In this document: positions 25,605-35,121 of the stretch, one piece after another
How the letters are laid out: each line of letters starts with the position of its first letter
How positions within the stretch are numbered: the stretch's first letter is position 1
DNA from: Candidatus Krumholzibacteriia bacterium
Lineage (GTDB): Bacteria; Krumholzibacteriota; Krumholzibacteriia; LZORAL124-64-63
Assembly (NCBI GenBank): GCA_016744705.1
Contig: JADGDU010000005.1
Location: 67,762 to 131,761 of the forward strand
Reading direction: 5' to 3'
Length of the DNA stretch: 64,000 nucleotides
Translations under genes and position numbers: made by a program
Notes under the pieces: model-generated
Told to the model about the DNA's origin: nothing
Database searches by the model: none
The model's input: only the letters and a program-made list of their open reading frames with translations

Positions 25605-26659
25605 GTCCTTTTTTCGACCAGAAATTAGAAACGTCCCAGCCTTGGCTGGATGCCTCAGGTCCGGCTGCAGATATGGTGATTAGCACCAGAGGGCGATTGG
25701 CGCGGAATCTCTCGGCTCACGATTTCCCCCATCACGCGCAAGTTGCTGAACGGGAAAAACTCAGTCTGGAATTGCTGGAATCTATAAAAGAACAATCAGG
25801 TTTTGATGGTTGCTGGCATTTGGATTTCTCTCAGTTGACGGCCAATCAAATGGTCCTCTTGCATGAAAAGCATCTCACCGGTTCCCTGGAATCCACTCCC
25901 GGTGACCATCGGCATCTTCTGGTGGCACCTGGTGGGGCCACCACGGCCCTGGTCAACGGTGAAGATCATGTGCGGCTGCATGTGTACGAATCCGGTTTTC
26001 ATCCCCAGAGTGCCCTTTCTCGTTTGCAGTCTCTTGAAGAAGAATTGGAAAAGACTCTGGATTTTGCCTTCCTGGATGATTTTGGTTATCTGACCGCCAG
26101 CCCCGTCAATGCGGGGACTGGTTTGCGCCTTTCAGTCCTGGTGCATCTGCCGGGCTTGGTGATGGGTGGCGAAATTGACAAAATTCTCAACGCGTTGCGC
26201 CAGCTCCGATTTGGTGTCTGCGGTTTGGCTGGAGGAGGAGCGGCGGTCCGTGGAGCAGTCTTTCTGATTTCCAATCTCGTCACTCTTGGCCGGGATGAAT
26301 CTGAAATCACCAGCGATTTTGAATTCCATCTGGGTAAAGTGCTACGGCATGAACGCACGGCGCGGCAGCAACTCTTTTCCCGAGACTCTCTGGGGCTCGA
26401 AGATATGGCCCACCGCAGTTTAGCAGTGCTGCAAAGCGCCCGCCTGATGACCTCGCAGGAAGCCGCCGACCGTTTGAGCCATCTGCGTTTGGGAGTGGGC
26501 CTGGGTATGATGCCCGGTATTGACTTCCCCCTCCTGAATGAAGCGATGATGCTCTCCCAGACTGCCCACCTGCATGCTTCCGCCGATCATGACCTGACCG
26601 TAGCTGAAAAGACTGAGGCCAGGGCCACCTTGTTGCGGGACCTATTCTTTGAAATTTAA
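25601..26659 (+). CDS. mcsB: McsB-like protein arginine kinase, probably inactive
   Basis: The 352-residue protein aligns along its length with McsB, the arginine kinase that tags proteins for ClpCP. Conserved: STRGRLARNL (phosphate-binding Arg), EDHVR, GTGLRLSVLVHLP and ISNLVTLG. Changed: the usual NEEDH is N119-GEDH, the conserved Cys167 is Ser in TASPVN, and the RGxYGEGSEA block is CGLAGGGAAV, so Arg207 is Cys and the catalytic Glu212 is Gly. The C-terminal phospho-arginine receptor motif RDxxRA is also altered (KTEARA). By analogy with studied McsB proteins these changes should abolish transfer to arginine, leaving a possible scaffold. The frame is open and uninterrupted, so it is not a pseudogene by sequence. 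Start GTG overlaps mcsA (GTGA). Confidence 0.85.
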   Translation: MSPFFDQKLETSQPWLDASGPAADMVISTRGRLARNLSAHDFPHHAQVAEREKLSLELLESIKEQSGFDGCWHLDFSQLTANQMVLLHEKHLTGSLESTPGDHRHLLVAPGGATTALVNGEDHVRLHVYESGFHPQSALSRLQSLEEELEKTLDFAFLDDFGYLTASPVNAGTGLRLSVLVHLPGLVMGGEIDKILNALRQLRFGVCGLAGGGAAVRGAVFLISNLVTLGRDESEITSDFEFHLGKVLRHERTARQQLFSRDSLGLEDMAHRSLAVLQSARLMTSQEAADRLSHLRLGVGLGMMPGIDFPLLNEAMMLSQTAHLHASADHDLTVAEKTEARATLLRDLFFEI

Positions 26660-26728
26660 GATTTAGGATATTGGCATTCAAGTTGGGGCCGGAAAGAGCG
26701 AAAACAAGAGGTGCAAAGAATTTCCCTG

Positions 26729-26744
26729 CCGCCCTTGTGGGCGG
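26729..26744 (+). other. GC-rich hairpin in the mcsB-clpC gap
   Basis: The 188-base gap between mcsB and clpC holds a perfect 6-bp stem, CCGCCC with GGGCGG, around a TTGT loop. No T-run follows, so it is not a normal terminator. I see no CtsR or CIRCE operator and no clear promoter here; it may stabilise or process the clpC mRNA leader. Confidence 0.4.
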
Positions 26745-26847
26745 ATGTGGCGCTTGGAACCTGGCTCACGTATATTTTTCTCAAGCCGGGTGTTCCGGGT
26801 GGTCGAACAGGAAAGCGACCTGATAACGCAAATGGAGGCGTGATAGA

Positions 26848-29313
26848 ATGAATGATCGATTCACACAACGCGTGCGCAAAGTACTGTTTCTGGCTCGTGA
26901 CGAAGCTGGCCGTCTGCAGCATGATTACATAGGGACAGAACATCTTCTGTTGGGGATAGTCCGCGAAGGCGAAGGAGTGGCTGCCAATGTACTGCGCCAC
27001 CTTAAAATTGATTTTGACCGTATCCAAAAAGCCGTAGAAGAAAGCGTCACCGCGCCCAATGGGCCTGTTAGCATCGGTGAGATTCCCTTCACACCCCGCG
27101 CAAAAAAAGTGCTCGAGTTGAGTATTGATGAAGCTCGCCTCCACAATCATAGCTATGTGGGCACAGAACATCTTCTGCTGGCCCTGATCCGCGAAGGCGA
27201 AGGAGTGGCCGCTCGTGTGCTCAATGAATTGGGTGCCGACCATGAGCAGGTCAAACGCGAGGTCATGAAAAGCCTGGGCGGAGGCGATGAGCCTAAAATG
27301 CCTGGTCGCCGCAAGCGTAAAGAAAAGAAAGAAAACAGTGTCCTGGATCAGTTTGGTCGCAACATGACCGACATGGCCCGGGAAGGCAAACTGGACCCCA
27401 CTATCGGCCGTTCTCAGGAAATTGAACGCTGCATTCAAATCCTCAGCCGCCGGAAAAAGAACAACCCTGTGCTCATTGGTGAGCCCGGTGTGGGGAAGAC
27501 CGCCATTGTGGAAGGTTTTGCCTCAAAAATTGTAGAGGGCAATGTTCCAGCCCTGCTGAGGGATAAAGAAATTGTAACTTTGGATCTGGCCAGTGTTGTG
27601 GCCGGTACCAAATATCGCGGCCAGTTTGAGGAACGCCTCAAACAAATCATGGCCGAAGTTAAAGATAATCCCGAAATCATTCTCTTCATCGATGAATTGC
27701 ACACCATTGTGGGTGCCGGTGGTGCCGAAGGCGCCATTGACGCTTCCAATATGCTCAAACCTGCGCTCAGTCGTGGGGAAATCCAGTGCGTGGGGGCCAC
27801 CACCATGGATGAGTATCGCAAATTCATTGAAAAAGATGGTGCCCTGGAACGCCGGTTCCAGATGGTTACAGTCAATCCTCCCACAGAAGAAGAGAGTGTC
27901 GAAATCCTCTTCGGGCTGAGGGATAAATATGAAGCCCATCACCGAGTCAAATTTGATGACGATGCCATCCGGTCGGCCGTCTTCCTGAGCAACCGCTACA
28001 TTTCTGCGCGAAGCCTTCCCGACAAGGCCATCGACATCATGGATGAAGCGGGTAGCCGGGCGCGGTTGTCCATGACCATTGTTCCACCAGACTTGCGGGA
28101 GCTGGAAAAACGCATCGGCGAAACCGTCACCGAAAAAGAAAGCAGCATCCAGGCTCAAGAATTTGAGAAGGCCGCTTCCTATCGGGATGAAGAAAAAGAG
28201 CTTAAAAAGCAACTTCACGATTTGAAAAAGAACTGGAATTCGGAACAGAGCGATCCCACAACCACGGTCAATGAGGCCCTGATCTGCAAAGTGATTGCCG
28301 ACATCACCGGTATTCCGGTATCCCAGGTTGAAGAAGAAGAGACCGACAAATTGTTGCGCATGGAAGAGGAACTTGGCAAATGGGTTATTGGCCAGGATCC
28401 TGCCCTTAAGGCTGTTTCCAAGGCTATCCGGCGTAATCGCGCTGGATTGCGCGATCCCAGGCGTCCTATCGGATCCTTTATCTTCCTCGGACCCAGCGGT
28501 GTTGGTAAGACAGAAGTGGCTCGCCAGCTTACGGAATTCCTGTTCGGTGATCAGACTTCACTGATTCGCCTGGATATGTCCGAGTATATGGAAAAACACT
28601 CTGTGAGCCGTCTGGTGGGAGCTCCTCCCGGGTACGTCGGTTACGATGAAGGCGGTATGTTGACCGAAAAAGTTCGGCGCAAACCTTACAGTGTCATCCT
28701 GCTGGATGAGATTGAAAAGGCTCATGCCGATGTTTATAACATTCTGCTTCAGGTTCTGGATGACGGTCAATTGACTGATAGCTTTGGCCGCACTGTGGAT
28801 TTCCGCAATGCCGTGCTGATCATGACCAGTAATGTTGGCAGCAGGAAAACCCATGCTGTACGCGGCGTTGGCTTTGGCAGTGAAGAAGTTGAACACAAAG
28901 ACCAAAGGGTCAATTCAAACATCGATGCCGATTTGCGCAAAACCTTCAGCCCTGAATTCCTGAACCGTATTGATGAGACCATCATCTTCAATTCTCTGGG
29001 ACAGGAAGATATCGACCAAATTGTCAATATCCTGTTGGCCGATGTTAGCAAACGCCTGAAGAATATGGAGATCGATTTTGTCTTCACCGATGAATGCAAA
29101 GCGTTCCTGTGTGAAGTGGGATTTGATCCTCTGATGGGGGCCCGGCCCTTGCGCAGAGCCATCCAGAAGCATTTGGAAGACCCTCTCAGTGAGCAATTGC
29201 TGCGGGGCCAGGTCAAAGCTCGCTGTTCCCTGCGTGTGGGGATGGAGGGTGGAAAGTTGACCTTTGTTTCCACTGCTAATGAAGAAGTGAAAAGCCTTAA
29301 TCCTGGAAGTTGA
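26848..29313 (+). CDS. clpC: ATP-dependent Clp protease ATP-binding subunit ClpC
   Basis: A two-ring AAA+ unfoldase that feeds proteins to ClpP. Of 821 residues, the first 145 hold two Clp-N repeats ([22 protein letters not shown] and [22 protein letters not shown]). AAA domain 1 has Walker [12 protein letters not shown]. The ClpC-specific middle domain with a UVR motif ([19 protein letters not shown], about 430-450) separates it from AAA domain 2, Walker [12 protein letters not shown]. The MD/UVR region is the site used by McsB/MecA adaptors. The start is the ATG 26848 with GGAGG 11 bases upstream. No clpP is in the window. The gene ends just before a strong terminator. Confidence 0.96.
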   Translation: MNDRFTQRVRKVLFLARDEAGRLQHDYIGTEHLLLGIVREGEGVAANVLRHLKIDFDRIQKAVEESVTAPNGPVSIGEIPFTPRAKKVLELSIDEARLHNHSYVGTEHLLLALIREGEGVAARVLNELGADHEQVKREVMKSLGGGDEPKMPGRRKRKEKKENSVLDQFGRNMTDMAREGKLDPTIGRSQEIERCIQILSRRKKNNPVLIGEPGVGKTAIVEGFASKIVEGNVPALLRDKEIVTLDLASVVAGTKYRGQFEERLKQIMAEVKDNPEIILFIDELHTIVGAGGAEGAIDASNMLKPALSRGEIQCVGATTMDEYRKFIEKDGALERRFQMVTVNPPTEEESVEILFGLRDKYEAHHRVKFDDDAIRSAVFLSNRYISARSLPDKAIDIMDEAGSRARLSMTIVPPDLRELEKRIGETVTEKESSIQAQEFEKAASYRDEEKELKKQLHDLKKNWNSEQSDPTTTVNEALICKVIADITGIPVSQVEEEETDKLLRMEEELGKWVIGQDPALKAVSKAIRRNRAGLRDPRRPIGSFIFLGPSGVGKTEVARQLTEFLFGDQTSLIRLDMSEYMEKHSVSRLVGAPPGYVGYDEGGMLTEKVRRKPYSVILLDEIEKAHADVYNILLQVLDDGQLTDSFGRTVDFRNAVLIMTSNVGSRKTHAVRGVGFGSEEVEHKDQRVNSNIDADLRKTFSPEFLNRIDETIIFNSLGQEDIDQIVNILLADVSKRLKNMEIDFVFTDECKAFLCEVGFDPLMGARPLRRAIQKHLEDPLSEQLLRGQVKARCSLRVGMEGGKLTFVSTANEEVKSLNPGS

Positions 29314-29341
29314 GCTTTCTGGGATTTGGTAAATCAGAATG

Positions 29342-29369
29342 GGCCACCCGCCAGGGTGGCCTCTTTTTT
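29342..29369 (+). terminator. Terminator after clpC
   Basis: An 8-bp stem, GGCCACCC with GGGTGGCC, closes a GCCA loop and is followed by TCTTTTTT. It closes the lysS-lol-mcs-clpC transcription unit. Confidence 0.92.
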
Positions 29370-29689
29370 GTTCCGCAAAGAATGTACAGAGCCCAAAGTC
29401 AGCCATAATTGCGGTATGACTTCACTAATTTTCACTCATATGCTGCTTGAGATGACGTGCTTTGGAGACAATGTAGTATAAAAGATGAAGTGAACATTCT
29501 CTGCGGAACAATATAATCTTCCCTATTTGCCCCTCATTGCCTATTTTGACTCCAGTCTAAAGTATCCATTTCCAACGGAACTTCCTGAACCTGTCGGGGT
29601 TGGAATTGCATTGCAGCGGTCTGACAAGGATGTTAGGATGCCGCGGTTTCTCAACCCATTCAACTGATCCTGGGAGCTTTTTTCTTCAA
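29370..29689 (+). other. Leader region before bamA
   Basis: This 320-base stretch between the clpC terminator and bamA is AT-richer than its surroundings. It should hold the promoter of the bamA-skp-lpx unit, but I found no pair of hexamers with good spacing. The bamA frame is open back to 29600 but shows no signal peptide or family similarity before the ATG at 29690. I see no RNA gene or other coding sequence in it. Confidence 0.4.
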
Positions 29690-31999
29690 ATGAAATCCAT
29701 CCTGCGACTTTGTCTGGTCGTTTGCCTGCTCAGTACCGCTTTCGGTGCTGCTGCCCAAACCGCCAGCCCCCCCACTATTAAGGAGATTGAGGTAGTCGGG
29801 GCACTCACCGTTGGTGCCCGTCAGGTGCTTGCCTGGTCTGGCTTCGAAGAGGGAAAACTTCTCACCCGGGATTTGGCAGCTCAGGGAATCCGGAAGCTTT
29901 TTGAAACCAAGAAATTCTCCGATGTTTATGTTTATGCCACCGAGATGAGCGGGGGAGTGCGCATCACCATTAACCTGGTGGAATTCGCACGTATTCGCAG
30001 TATTCAATTTACTGGTAATGACAAAGTTAAAGCTAATGACCTGCGGGAAGCCTTTCCAGTCCATGTAGGACAGTTTGCCAATCCTGCCGCCATTAACAGG
30101 GACCTGCAACCCCTGAAAGACCTCTATTACGAAAAAGGCTACTACAATGTGGCCATGCATACTGATAGCACCCGGGTTGATGCCAATAACATGGAAGACC
30201 TGGTGGTGACGGTTATTGAAGGCAAAAAAGTGAAAGTGCAAACCATCACTTTTGCTGGTCAAAAAGAAATGAATGAGGATGACCTACGTGATGCCATGGA
30301 GCAGGGCACGCGAGGCTTTCTCAGAAGTGGTACCTTCAAGAAGACGGTTTTTGAGGAAGATAAGGCGCGAATTATCACGGCCTGCCGGAACAACGGTTTC
30401 CTGGATGCTGTGATCACCGATGTAGAACTCAATTTCAGTGAAGAAAAACCTTCTGAACTGGACATTGTCGTGCACGTGGATGAAGGCGAAGTTTACACTG
30501 CTGGAGATATCAGCTGGCAGGGTAATACGGTGTTTAACGATCTGATCATCACGGAACAGATGTGGATCCAGAAGGACCGGGTGTTCAAAGAAGATGAATA
30601 CCTGCTGACTTTGGACAATCTGCAGCAGATTTACGCCAATGAGGGTTACATCTACATTACTGTGGAACCCAATCGGGACATTGTGGACCATACGGTTAAT
30701 GTGATGTTCACATTCATCGAAGGCCAGCCAGCCACCATTCATGATATCCAGATCAGTGGCAACGTCAAAACTTACGACAAGGTTATCTTGCGGGAGATGC
30801 GAATCTTCCCCGGTGATAAATTTAGCAATAATCGAATCCAAGCCACCATCAGAGATATCTTCCAAACGGGTTTCTTTGAGGATATCCAACCGGATATTCG
30901 TCCGACCAGCGATGGCAATGTGGATATGATTCTGCAGGTAAAAGAAAAACAGACCGGCCAATTCATGTTTGGTATGGCCTACAGTGCGGAGACCAGTGCC
31001 AGTGGGTTTATCCAGGTGGCCGAAACAAACTTCCGGGGCAAAGGGCAAAACATTGGCCTGACCTGGCAGTTTGGTAGCCGGCGCCGGTATGTGGATATCA
31101 GTTTTACCGAACCTTGGTTCATGGGCACACCCACTTTGGTGGGGGCCGATATCTTTGATCGGTACCAGTACAATTATGACGATTTCTACGAGAGTCGTAT
31201 CCGTGGTTTCAGCACACGATTGGGGCGCCGCATTCCCGGCACTCGTTACAGCCGGGTGGGATTGCGTTACGAATTGAGTGAAACACGTCTCTCGAATTTT
31301 GCTGCCAGTTATGTGGCCTACCTGGATGATTTGGAGCAGAGTCTGGGCACCAGCGATTTGCCCTTCCAGAGGTTGGATCGCATTGATTGGCCTCAGACCA
31401 AGAGCAGTATTCGCATCAGCTTGAATCGTAACAGTACTGACAGTCCGTTTTTCCCCACTCAGGGCTCTAAGACCAGCTACAGCTTTGAATTTGCTGGCGG
31501 CCCGCTCGGAGGGGAAATCGACTTCCAGGAACACGTTTTATCGCACAGCTATTATCAGAAGATGCCCGCCGGTTTTGCCCTGCATTTGCGTGGCTTCTTC
31601 GGTTTGCTGCATGGTCTTGACAGTGCAGACGATGTTCCCGATTGGGAGCGTTACCGCCTCGGTGGCAACCGACGCTATCCCTTGCGGGGATATCGGGATC
31701 TGGAAGTTGTGCCCCGGGGTAATCCCAGCTTTATTGGTGGACGGTTTTTCACCATTTTCAATACTGAGTTGCTTTACCCTGTGACCAATACCATCCAGTT
31801 GTTGTCCTTTGTAGACATCGGGGATGTATGGAACAGTTTCCAGGAAGCTGATTACGCACACATGCGCAAAGGCTCTGGTTTTGGAATCCGTGTCGAGGTG
31901 CCCATGATGGGGACCATCGGCTTTGATTACGGTTATGGTTTCGATAGACTGGGAGGCCCCGCCTGGGAGCCTCACTTCACCATTGGCAACATGTTCTAA
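29690..31999 (+). CDS. bamA: Outer membrane protein assembly factor BamA
   Basis: BamA inserts beta-barrel proteins into the outer membrane. The 769-residue precursor has a signal peptide (LRLCLVVCLLSTAFGAAAQ, cleavage about residue 22). Five POTRA domains run to about residue 345 (recognisable starts IKEIEVVG, RIRSIQFTGNDKV, KVQTITFAGQ, TAGDISWQGN, TIHDIQISGN). A C-terminal barrel of the Omp85 class carries the VRGF-like loop as YPLRGY, and the last residue is Phe, as in a beta-signal. The start is placed at ATG 29690; the frame is open to 29600 but without a signal peptide. bamD lies about 13 kb upstream; a Skp-like gene follows directly. Confidence 0.95.
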   Translation: MKSILRLCLVVCLLSTAFGAAAQTASPPTIKEIEVVGALTVGARQVLAWSGFEEGKLLTRDLAAQGIRKLFETKKFSDVYVYATEMSGGVRITINLVEFARIRSIQFTGNDKVKANDLREAFPVHVGQFANPAAINRDLQPLKDLYYEKGYYNVAMHTDSTRVDANNMEDLVVTVIEGKKVKVQTITFAGQKEMNEDDLRDAMEQGTRGFLRSGTFKKTVFEEDKARIITACRNNGFLDAVITDVELNFSEEKPSELDIVVHVDEGEVYTAGDISWQGNTVFNDLIITEQMWIQKDRVFKEDEYLLTLDNLQQIYANEGYIYITVEPNRDIVDHTVNVMFTFIEGQPATIHDIQISGNVKTYDKVILREMRIFPGDKFSNNRIQATIRDIFQTGFFEDIQPDIRPTSDGNVDMILQVKEKQTGQFMFGMAYSAETSASGFIQVAETNFRGKGQNIGLTWQFGSRRRYVDISFTEPWFMGTPTLVGADIFDRYQYNYDDFYESRIRGFSTRLGRRIPGTRYSRVGLRYELSETRLSNFAASYVAYLDDLEQSLGTSDLPFQRLDRIDWPQTKSSIRISLNRNSTDSPFFPTQGSKTSYSFEFAGGPLGGEIDFQEHVLSHSYYQKMPAGFALHLRGFFGLLHGLDSADDVPDWERYRLGGNRRYPLRGYRDLEVVPRGNPSFIGGRFFTIFNTELLYPVTNTIQLLSFVDIGDVWNSFQEADYAHMRKGSGFGIRVEVPMMGTIGFDYGYGFDRLGGPAWEPHFTIGNMF

Positions 32000-32074
32000 A
32001 ATTCTCCCCTCCTAATGAGTGGAGCATTGTAGACTGTGTCAGCTTGAACTGGCCATCTAAGGCCGGAGGATAAA

Positions 32075-32620
32075 ATGTTGAACAGAAATAACTTAAAATT
32101 GATTCAGGGTGTGTTGGCTCTGGTTCTCGTTTCCGCTGTGTTGGTGCCGTCTCTGGCCACAGCCGCCGATGATAAGCCCCTCGGCGTCATCGATTCCCGG
32201 CGCATCATGGAAGAGTATGAAGCGGCCAAAGATGCCCAGGCTCAGTACCAGAAATTCCTGAGGGAACTGGAAATTGAAGTGACCGAAAAGGAAAAAGAAA
32301 TCACCAACCTGATGGAAGAAATTGAAAGCCAAAAACTTCTGTTGGGCGAAGAAGCCCTGCGGGCCAAGTTGCAGGTTTTCGAGCAAAAGAAGGCTGAGTA
32401 TTTCACTTTCCAGGAATCCATTGAACAAAGGGCAGAGGCCGAATTCAATACCAAAGTGACGCCCATCACCGATCAAATCATCACCATTGTGGAACGCTTG
32501 GGTAAAGAAAAGGGGTTTGGCTTGATCGTTGACCGGGCCACCTTGAATGTTCTGTACCTTGATGACGCTCTGGATCTGACCAATGACGTCCTGAGTGCGC
32601 TGGCCAAAGGTGAGGAATAG
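32075..32620 (+). CDS. skp: OmpH/Skp-like periplasmic chaperone
   Basis: A 181-residue precursor with a signal peptide ending near LATAADD, followed by GVIDSRRIMEEY, the beta-strand entry of OmpH/Skp. A long coiled-coil (about 55-130, rich in Glu/Lys/Gln) follows, then a return strand ending GLIVDRATLNVLYLDD. Skp trimers hold unfolded outer-membrane proteins in the periplasm and deliver them to BamA, which is the gene just upstream (75 bases away). The order bamA-skp-lpxD-lpxA is also found in enterobacteria. GGAGGATAAA gives a good ribosome site before ATG 32075. Confidence 0.9.
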   Translation: MLNRNNLKLIQGVLALVLVSAVLVPSLATAADDKPLGVIDSRRIMEEYEAAKDAQAQYQKFLRELEIEVTEKEKEITNLMEEIESQKLLLGEEALRAKLQVFEQKKAEYFTFQESIEQRAEAEFNTKVTPITDQIITIVERLGKEKGFGLIVDRATLNVLYLDDALDLTNDVLSALAKGEE

Positions 32621-32633
32621 GGTTGGTTTTTGG

Positions 32634-32662
32634 TTGACAGGTGAGCTGAACCCGGCGAAATT
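32634..32662 (+). promoter_or_regulatory. Possible promoter before lpxD
   Basis: A perfect -35 TTGACA (32634-32639) is followed, 17 bases later, only by a weak GAAATT. This could give lpxD-lpxK a second promoter besides read-through from bamA-skp. The poor -10 keeps confidence low. Confidence 0.3.
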
Positions 32663-32689
32663 TATCGTAATATTAGAATAACAGCATCA

Positions 32690-32713
32690 GCCCCTTGCCT
32701 TCAGGTGAGGGGC
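32690..32713 (+). other. Hairpin in the lpxD leader
   Basis: A 10-bp stem with two G-T pairs, GCCCCTTGCC with GGTGAGGGGC, closes a TTCA loop 23 bases before the lpxD start. It is followed by CTTGCTT, not a true T-run, so it could be an mRNA processing or attenuation element between skp and lpxD. Confidence 0.45.
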
Positions 32714-32736
32714 CTTGCTTAAGAACAGGAAATGGC

Positions 32737-33762
32737 ATGCAGTCTTGGAAGCTGAGTGAAATAGCAAAGCTGCTGGGTGGCCAGTTTGTGGGCTCCGATG
32801 ATCCAGTGATCACGGGAGCCGCCGGCCTTGACGAAGCGGTTGCGGGAGATCTCACCTTTGTGACCACTGTTCAGTTGTTAGCCCAATTGAAAAACAGTGG
32901 AGCTTCGGCGGTTCTTATAGGCCCGGATATGGAAACTCAGGTTCCCGCTGTACGCCTGGGAAACCCGTATGATGGTTTTGCTGATTTCCTGGCTTTGTTT
33001 CAGACGCCATTGGACAGGGTTTTTCCTGCCGGTGTTCATACCACTGCCGTAATTGATCCCACTGCTGACGTTTCAGCAGCTGCCTGCATCGGACCCCACT
33101 GTGTGGTTGGTCCCGGGTGCGTGGTGGGAGCGGGTAGTCGTCTGGAGTCTCACGTGACTCTGGGCCCCGATGTGTGTCTAGGTGAAGATTGCCTTATCTA
33201 CGCCCAAGTGGCCATTCGTGAAGGGTGCCAATTGGGTAACCGAGTCATTCTGCATAGTGGCACATGTGTCGGCAGTGATGGTTTTGGTTTCTTACCCAGC
33301 AAACAGGGGCTTAAAAAAATCCCCCAAGTGGGTATCGTTGTTCTTGAAGATGACGTGGAAATTGGCAGTAATAGCTGTATAGACCGAGCCACCACTGGCC
33401 GTACTGTTATTGGCCAGGGATCAAAGATAGACAACTTGGTCCAAGTGGGGCACAATGTGAAAATTGGATGTCATACTGTGCTGTGTGGACAATCCGGAGT
33501 GGCCGGTAGCACCACCATTGGTAATGGAGTGGCCGTCGGAGGCTGTGCTTCCGTGGGGGACCACATTAAAGTTGGCGACGGAGCTCAGATTGCAGGGAAA
33601 GCTGGGATCATCAGTGATGTTGGCCCGGGAGAAACGCTCTTTGGGACACCGGCAATTGACATAAAGGAATCATTTCGGCTCTTTGCCTCTTTGCGCAAAT
33701 TGCCGGAATTACTTCGCCGGGTGCGAAAACTGGAAGAGATCCAGAACAAACCTGTCGACTAA
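32737..33762 (+). CDS. lpxD: UDP-3-O-acyl-glucosamine N-acyltransferase
   Basis: LpxD adds the second hydroxyacyl chain in lipid A synthesis using acyl-ACP. The 341-residue protein has the N-terminal uridine-binding domain (GDLTFVTT block, about 45-60) and a long left-handed beta-helix of hexapeptide repeats from residue 110 to 300. The block [10 protein letters not shown] and the catalytic His in [11 protein letters not shown] are present. A C-terminal helix ([20 protein letters not shown]) ends it. I chose ATG 32737 with AGGAA upstream; the frame is open to 32695, but that stretch encodes the leader hairpin. The next gene follows 12 bases after the stop. Confidence 0.93.
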   Translation: MQSWKLSEIAKLLGGQFVGSDDPVITGAAGLDEAVAGDLTFVTTVQLLAQLKNSGASAVLIGPDMETQVPAVRLGNPYDGFADFLALFQTPLDRVFPAGVHTTAVIDPTADVSAAACIGPHCVVGPGCVVGAGSRLESHVTLGPDVCLGEDCLIYAQVAIREGCQLGNRVILHSGTCVGSDGFGFLPSKQGLKKIPQVGIVVLEDDVEIGSNSCIDRATTGRTVIGQGSKIDNLVQVGHNVKIGCHTVLCGQSGVAGSTTIGNGVAVGGCASVGDHIKVGDGAQIAGKAGIISDVGPGETLFGTPAIDIKESFRLFASLRKLPELLRRVRKLEEIQNKPVD

Positions 33763-33774
33763 AGGAGGCAGCCG

Positions 33775-35097
33775 GTGATCTGGTTGCAGAAAACAATAAA
33801 AAGCCCAGTGACGATAGAAGGTGTGGGGTTGCATTCCGGCCAGATGGCCCGGATGACCTTTGCACCTGGTGAAATCAATAGCGGGCTTGTATTCAAAATT
33901 CCCAGTGCCCAGGAGGGTGAGGGACCGGTTGAAATCAAAGCTGTCGTAGAAAATGTGACCAACGAACAGGATTTGGTGCGGTCCACGACTCTGACTAAAG
34001 GTGATGTCAGTATTCACACGGTGGAACACGTGCTGTCTGCCTTGGCTGGTTGTGGCATCACCAATTGTGAAATCATTCTGGAAGGTGAAGAGCCACCAGT
34101 TCCTGCTTGCGGCAGTGCCTTGAGTTACGTGGAGATGATTGATGAAGCTGGCATCCAGGATCAGGGCGTGCCTTCGCTTTATTACAAAATCAAACGACCG
34201 GTCAAGATGCAGCACGGCCAGGTGGAACTATCTGCCGAACCTGCTGATAACTTCAAGATCACTTTTGAAGTGCATTATGATGATCCGATCATCGGAACTC
34301 AGAAGTATAGCTGCGATGTGAACCCAAAAGTTTTCCGCAAGGAAATTGCCGGGGCCCGAACTTTTGCCATGATGTCTGATGTGGCCAAGTTGAAAGAAAT
34401 GGGACTAGGCAAAGGTGGAACTCAGGACAATGCTCTGATCTTTGATAACGGCACCATTTTAGGGGGGCACGAACTGCGCTTCCCTGATGAAATTGTCCGT
34501 CATAAAATCCTGGATCTGATCGGTGACCTGGCCTTGCTGGGAATGCCCATTCAGGGGCATATTACGGCTAAATTTTCAGGTCATGCCACCAATGTGGGTT
34601 TCACGAAAATGCTGGCAAAATCCGAACGCCGCATGGCTCGTATTTACCCGCCTCGCAATGCCGATTTTTGGGATATTGCCTCCATTATGGAGATCATGCC
34701 CCATCGTTACCCATTCCTTCTTGTGGACCGGATCATTGAACTGGTGCCAGGCGAGAAGGTCGTTGGAATAAAAAACGTTACCATAAATGAACCTTTCTTT
34801 CAGGGGCATTTCCCCAATCACCCCATCATGCCAGCGGTCTTGATCGTTGAGGCCATGGCTCAGGTGGGAGGGGTATTATTGCTCAGTAGTGTGGATGAAC
34901 CCGAAGGCAAGCTGGTGTATTTCAGCGGCATCGATGCAGCTCGATTCCGTCAGCCGGTCACCCCTGGTGATCAGTTGCGGTTTGAGTTGGAATTGATCAA
35001 ATTGCGGGGTCCTATCTGCAAGATGAAAGGAACGGCATGGGTGGATGGCAAATTAGTTGCCGAAGCCAATCTCATGTCGAGCGTGGTGGACAGCTAA
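33775..35097 (+). CDS. lpxC: Bifunctional LpxC-FabZ (deacetylase plus hydroxyacyl-ACP dehydratase)
   Basis: This 440-residue fusion joins two enzymes that compete for the same hydroxyacyl-ACP pool. LpxC (residues about 1-290), the committed zinc deacetylase of lipid A synthesis, shows the metal-binding His in TVEHVLSAL and the pair HKILDLIGD. FabZ (about 300-440), a hotdog-fold dehydratase of fatty acid synthesis, shows its catalytic His in [12 protein letters not shown] and the Glu helix [15 protein letters not shown]. The two are joined by a short linker ([12 protein letters not shown]). Such fusions are typical of Bacteroidetes and related FCB groups, the best phylogenetic hint in this region. 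Start GTG 33775 follows AAAGGAGG. Confidence 0.95.
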   Translation: MIWLQKTIKSPVTIEGVGLHSGQMARMTFAPGEINSGLVFKIPSAQEGEGPVEIKAVVENVTNEQDLVRSTTLTKGDVSIHTVEHVLSALAGCGITNCEIILEGEEPPVPACGSALSYVEMIDEAGIQDQGVPSLYYKIKRPVKMQHGQVELSAEPADNFKITFEVHYDDPIIGTQKYSCDVNPKVFRKEIAGARTFAMMSDVAKLKEMGLGKGGTQDNALIFDNGTILGGHELRFPDEIVRHKILDLIGDLALLGMPIQGHITAKFSGHATNVGFTKMLAKSERRMARIYPPRNADFWDIASIMEIMPHRYPFLLVDRIIELVPGEKVVGIKNVTINEPFFQGHFPNHPIMPAVLIVEAMAQVGGVLLLSSVDEPEGKLVYFSGIDAARFRQPVTPGDQLRFELELIKLRGPICKMKGTAWVDGKLVAEANLMSSVVDS

Positions 35098-35121
35098 CCT
35101 GTTCTCCCAAGGAGGCTACTT

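Noticed and set aside
29447..29482. Promoter TTGAGA ... TATAAA before bamA
   Set aside because: The spacer is 24 bases, too long for a sigma-70 promoter; no better pair was found.
30284..31534. 416-codon minus-strand frame over bamA
   Set aside because: Antisense to the barrel and POTRA coding sequence, no motif, no ribosome site.
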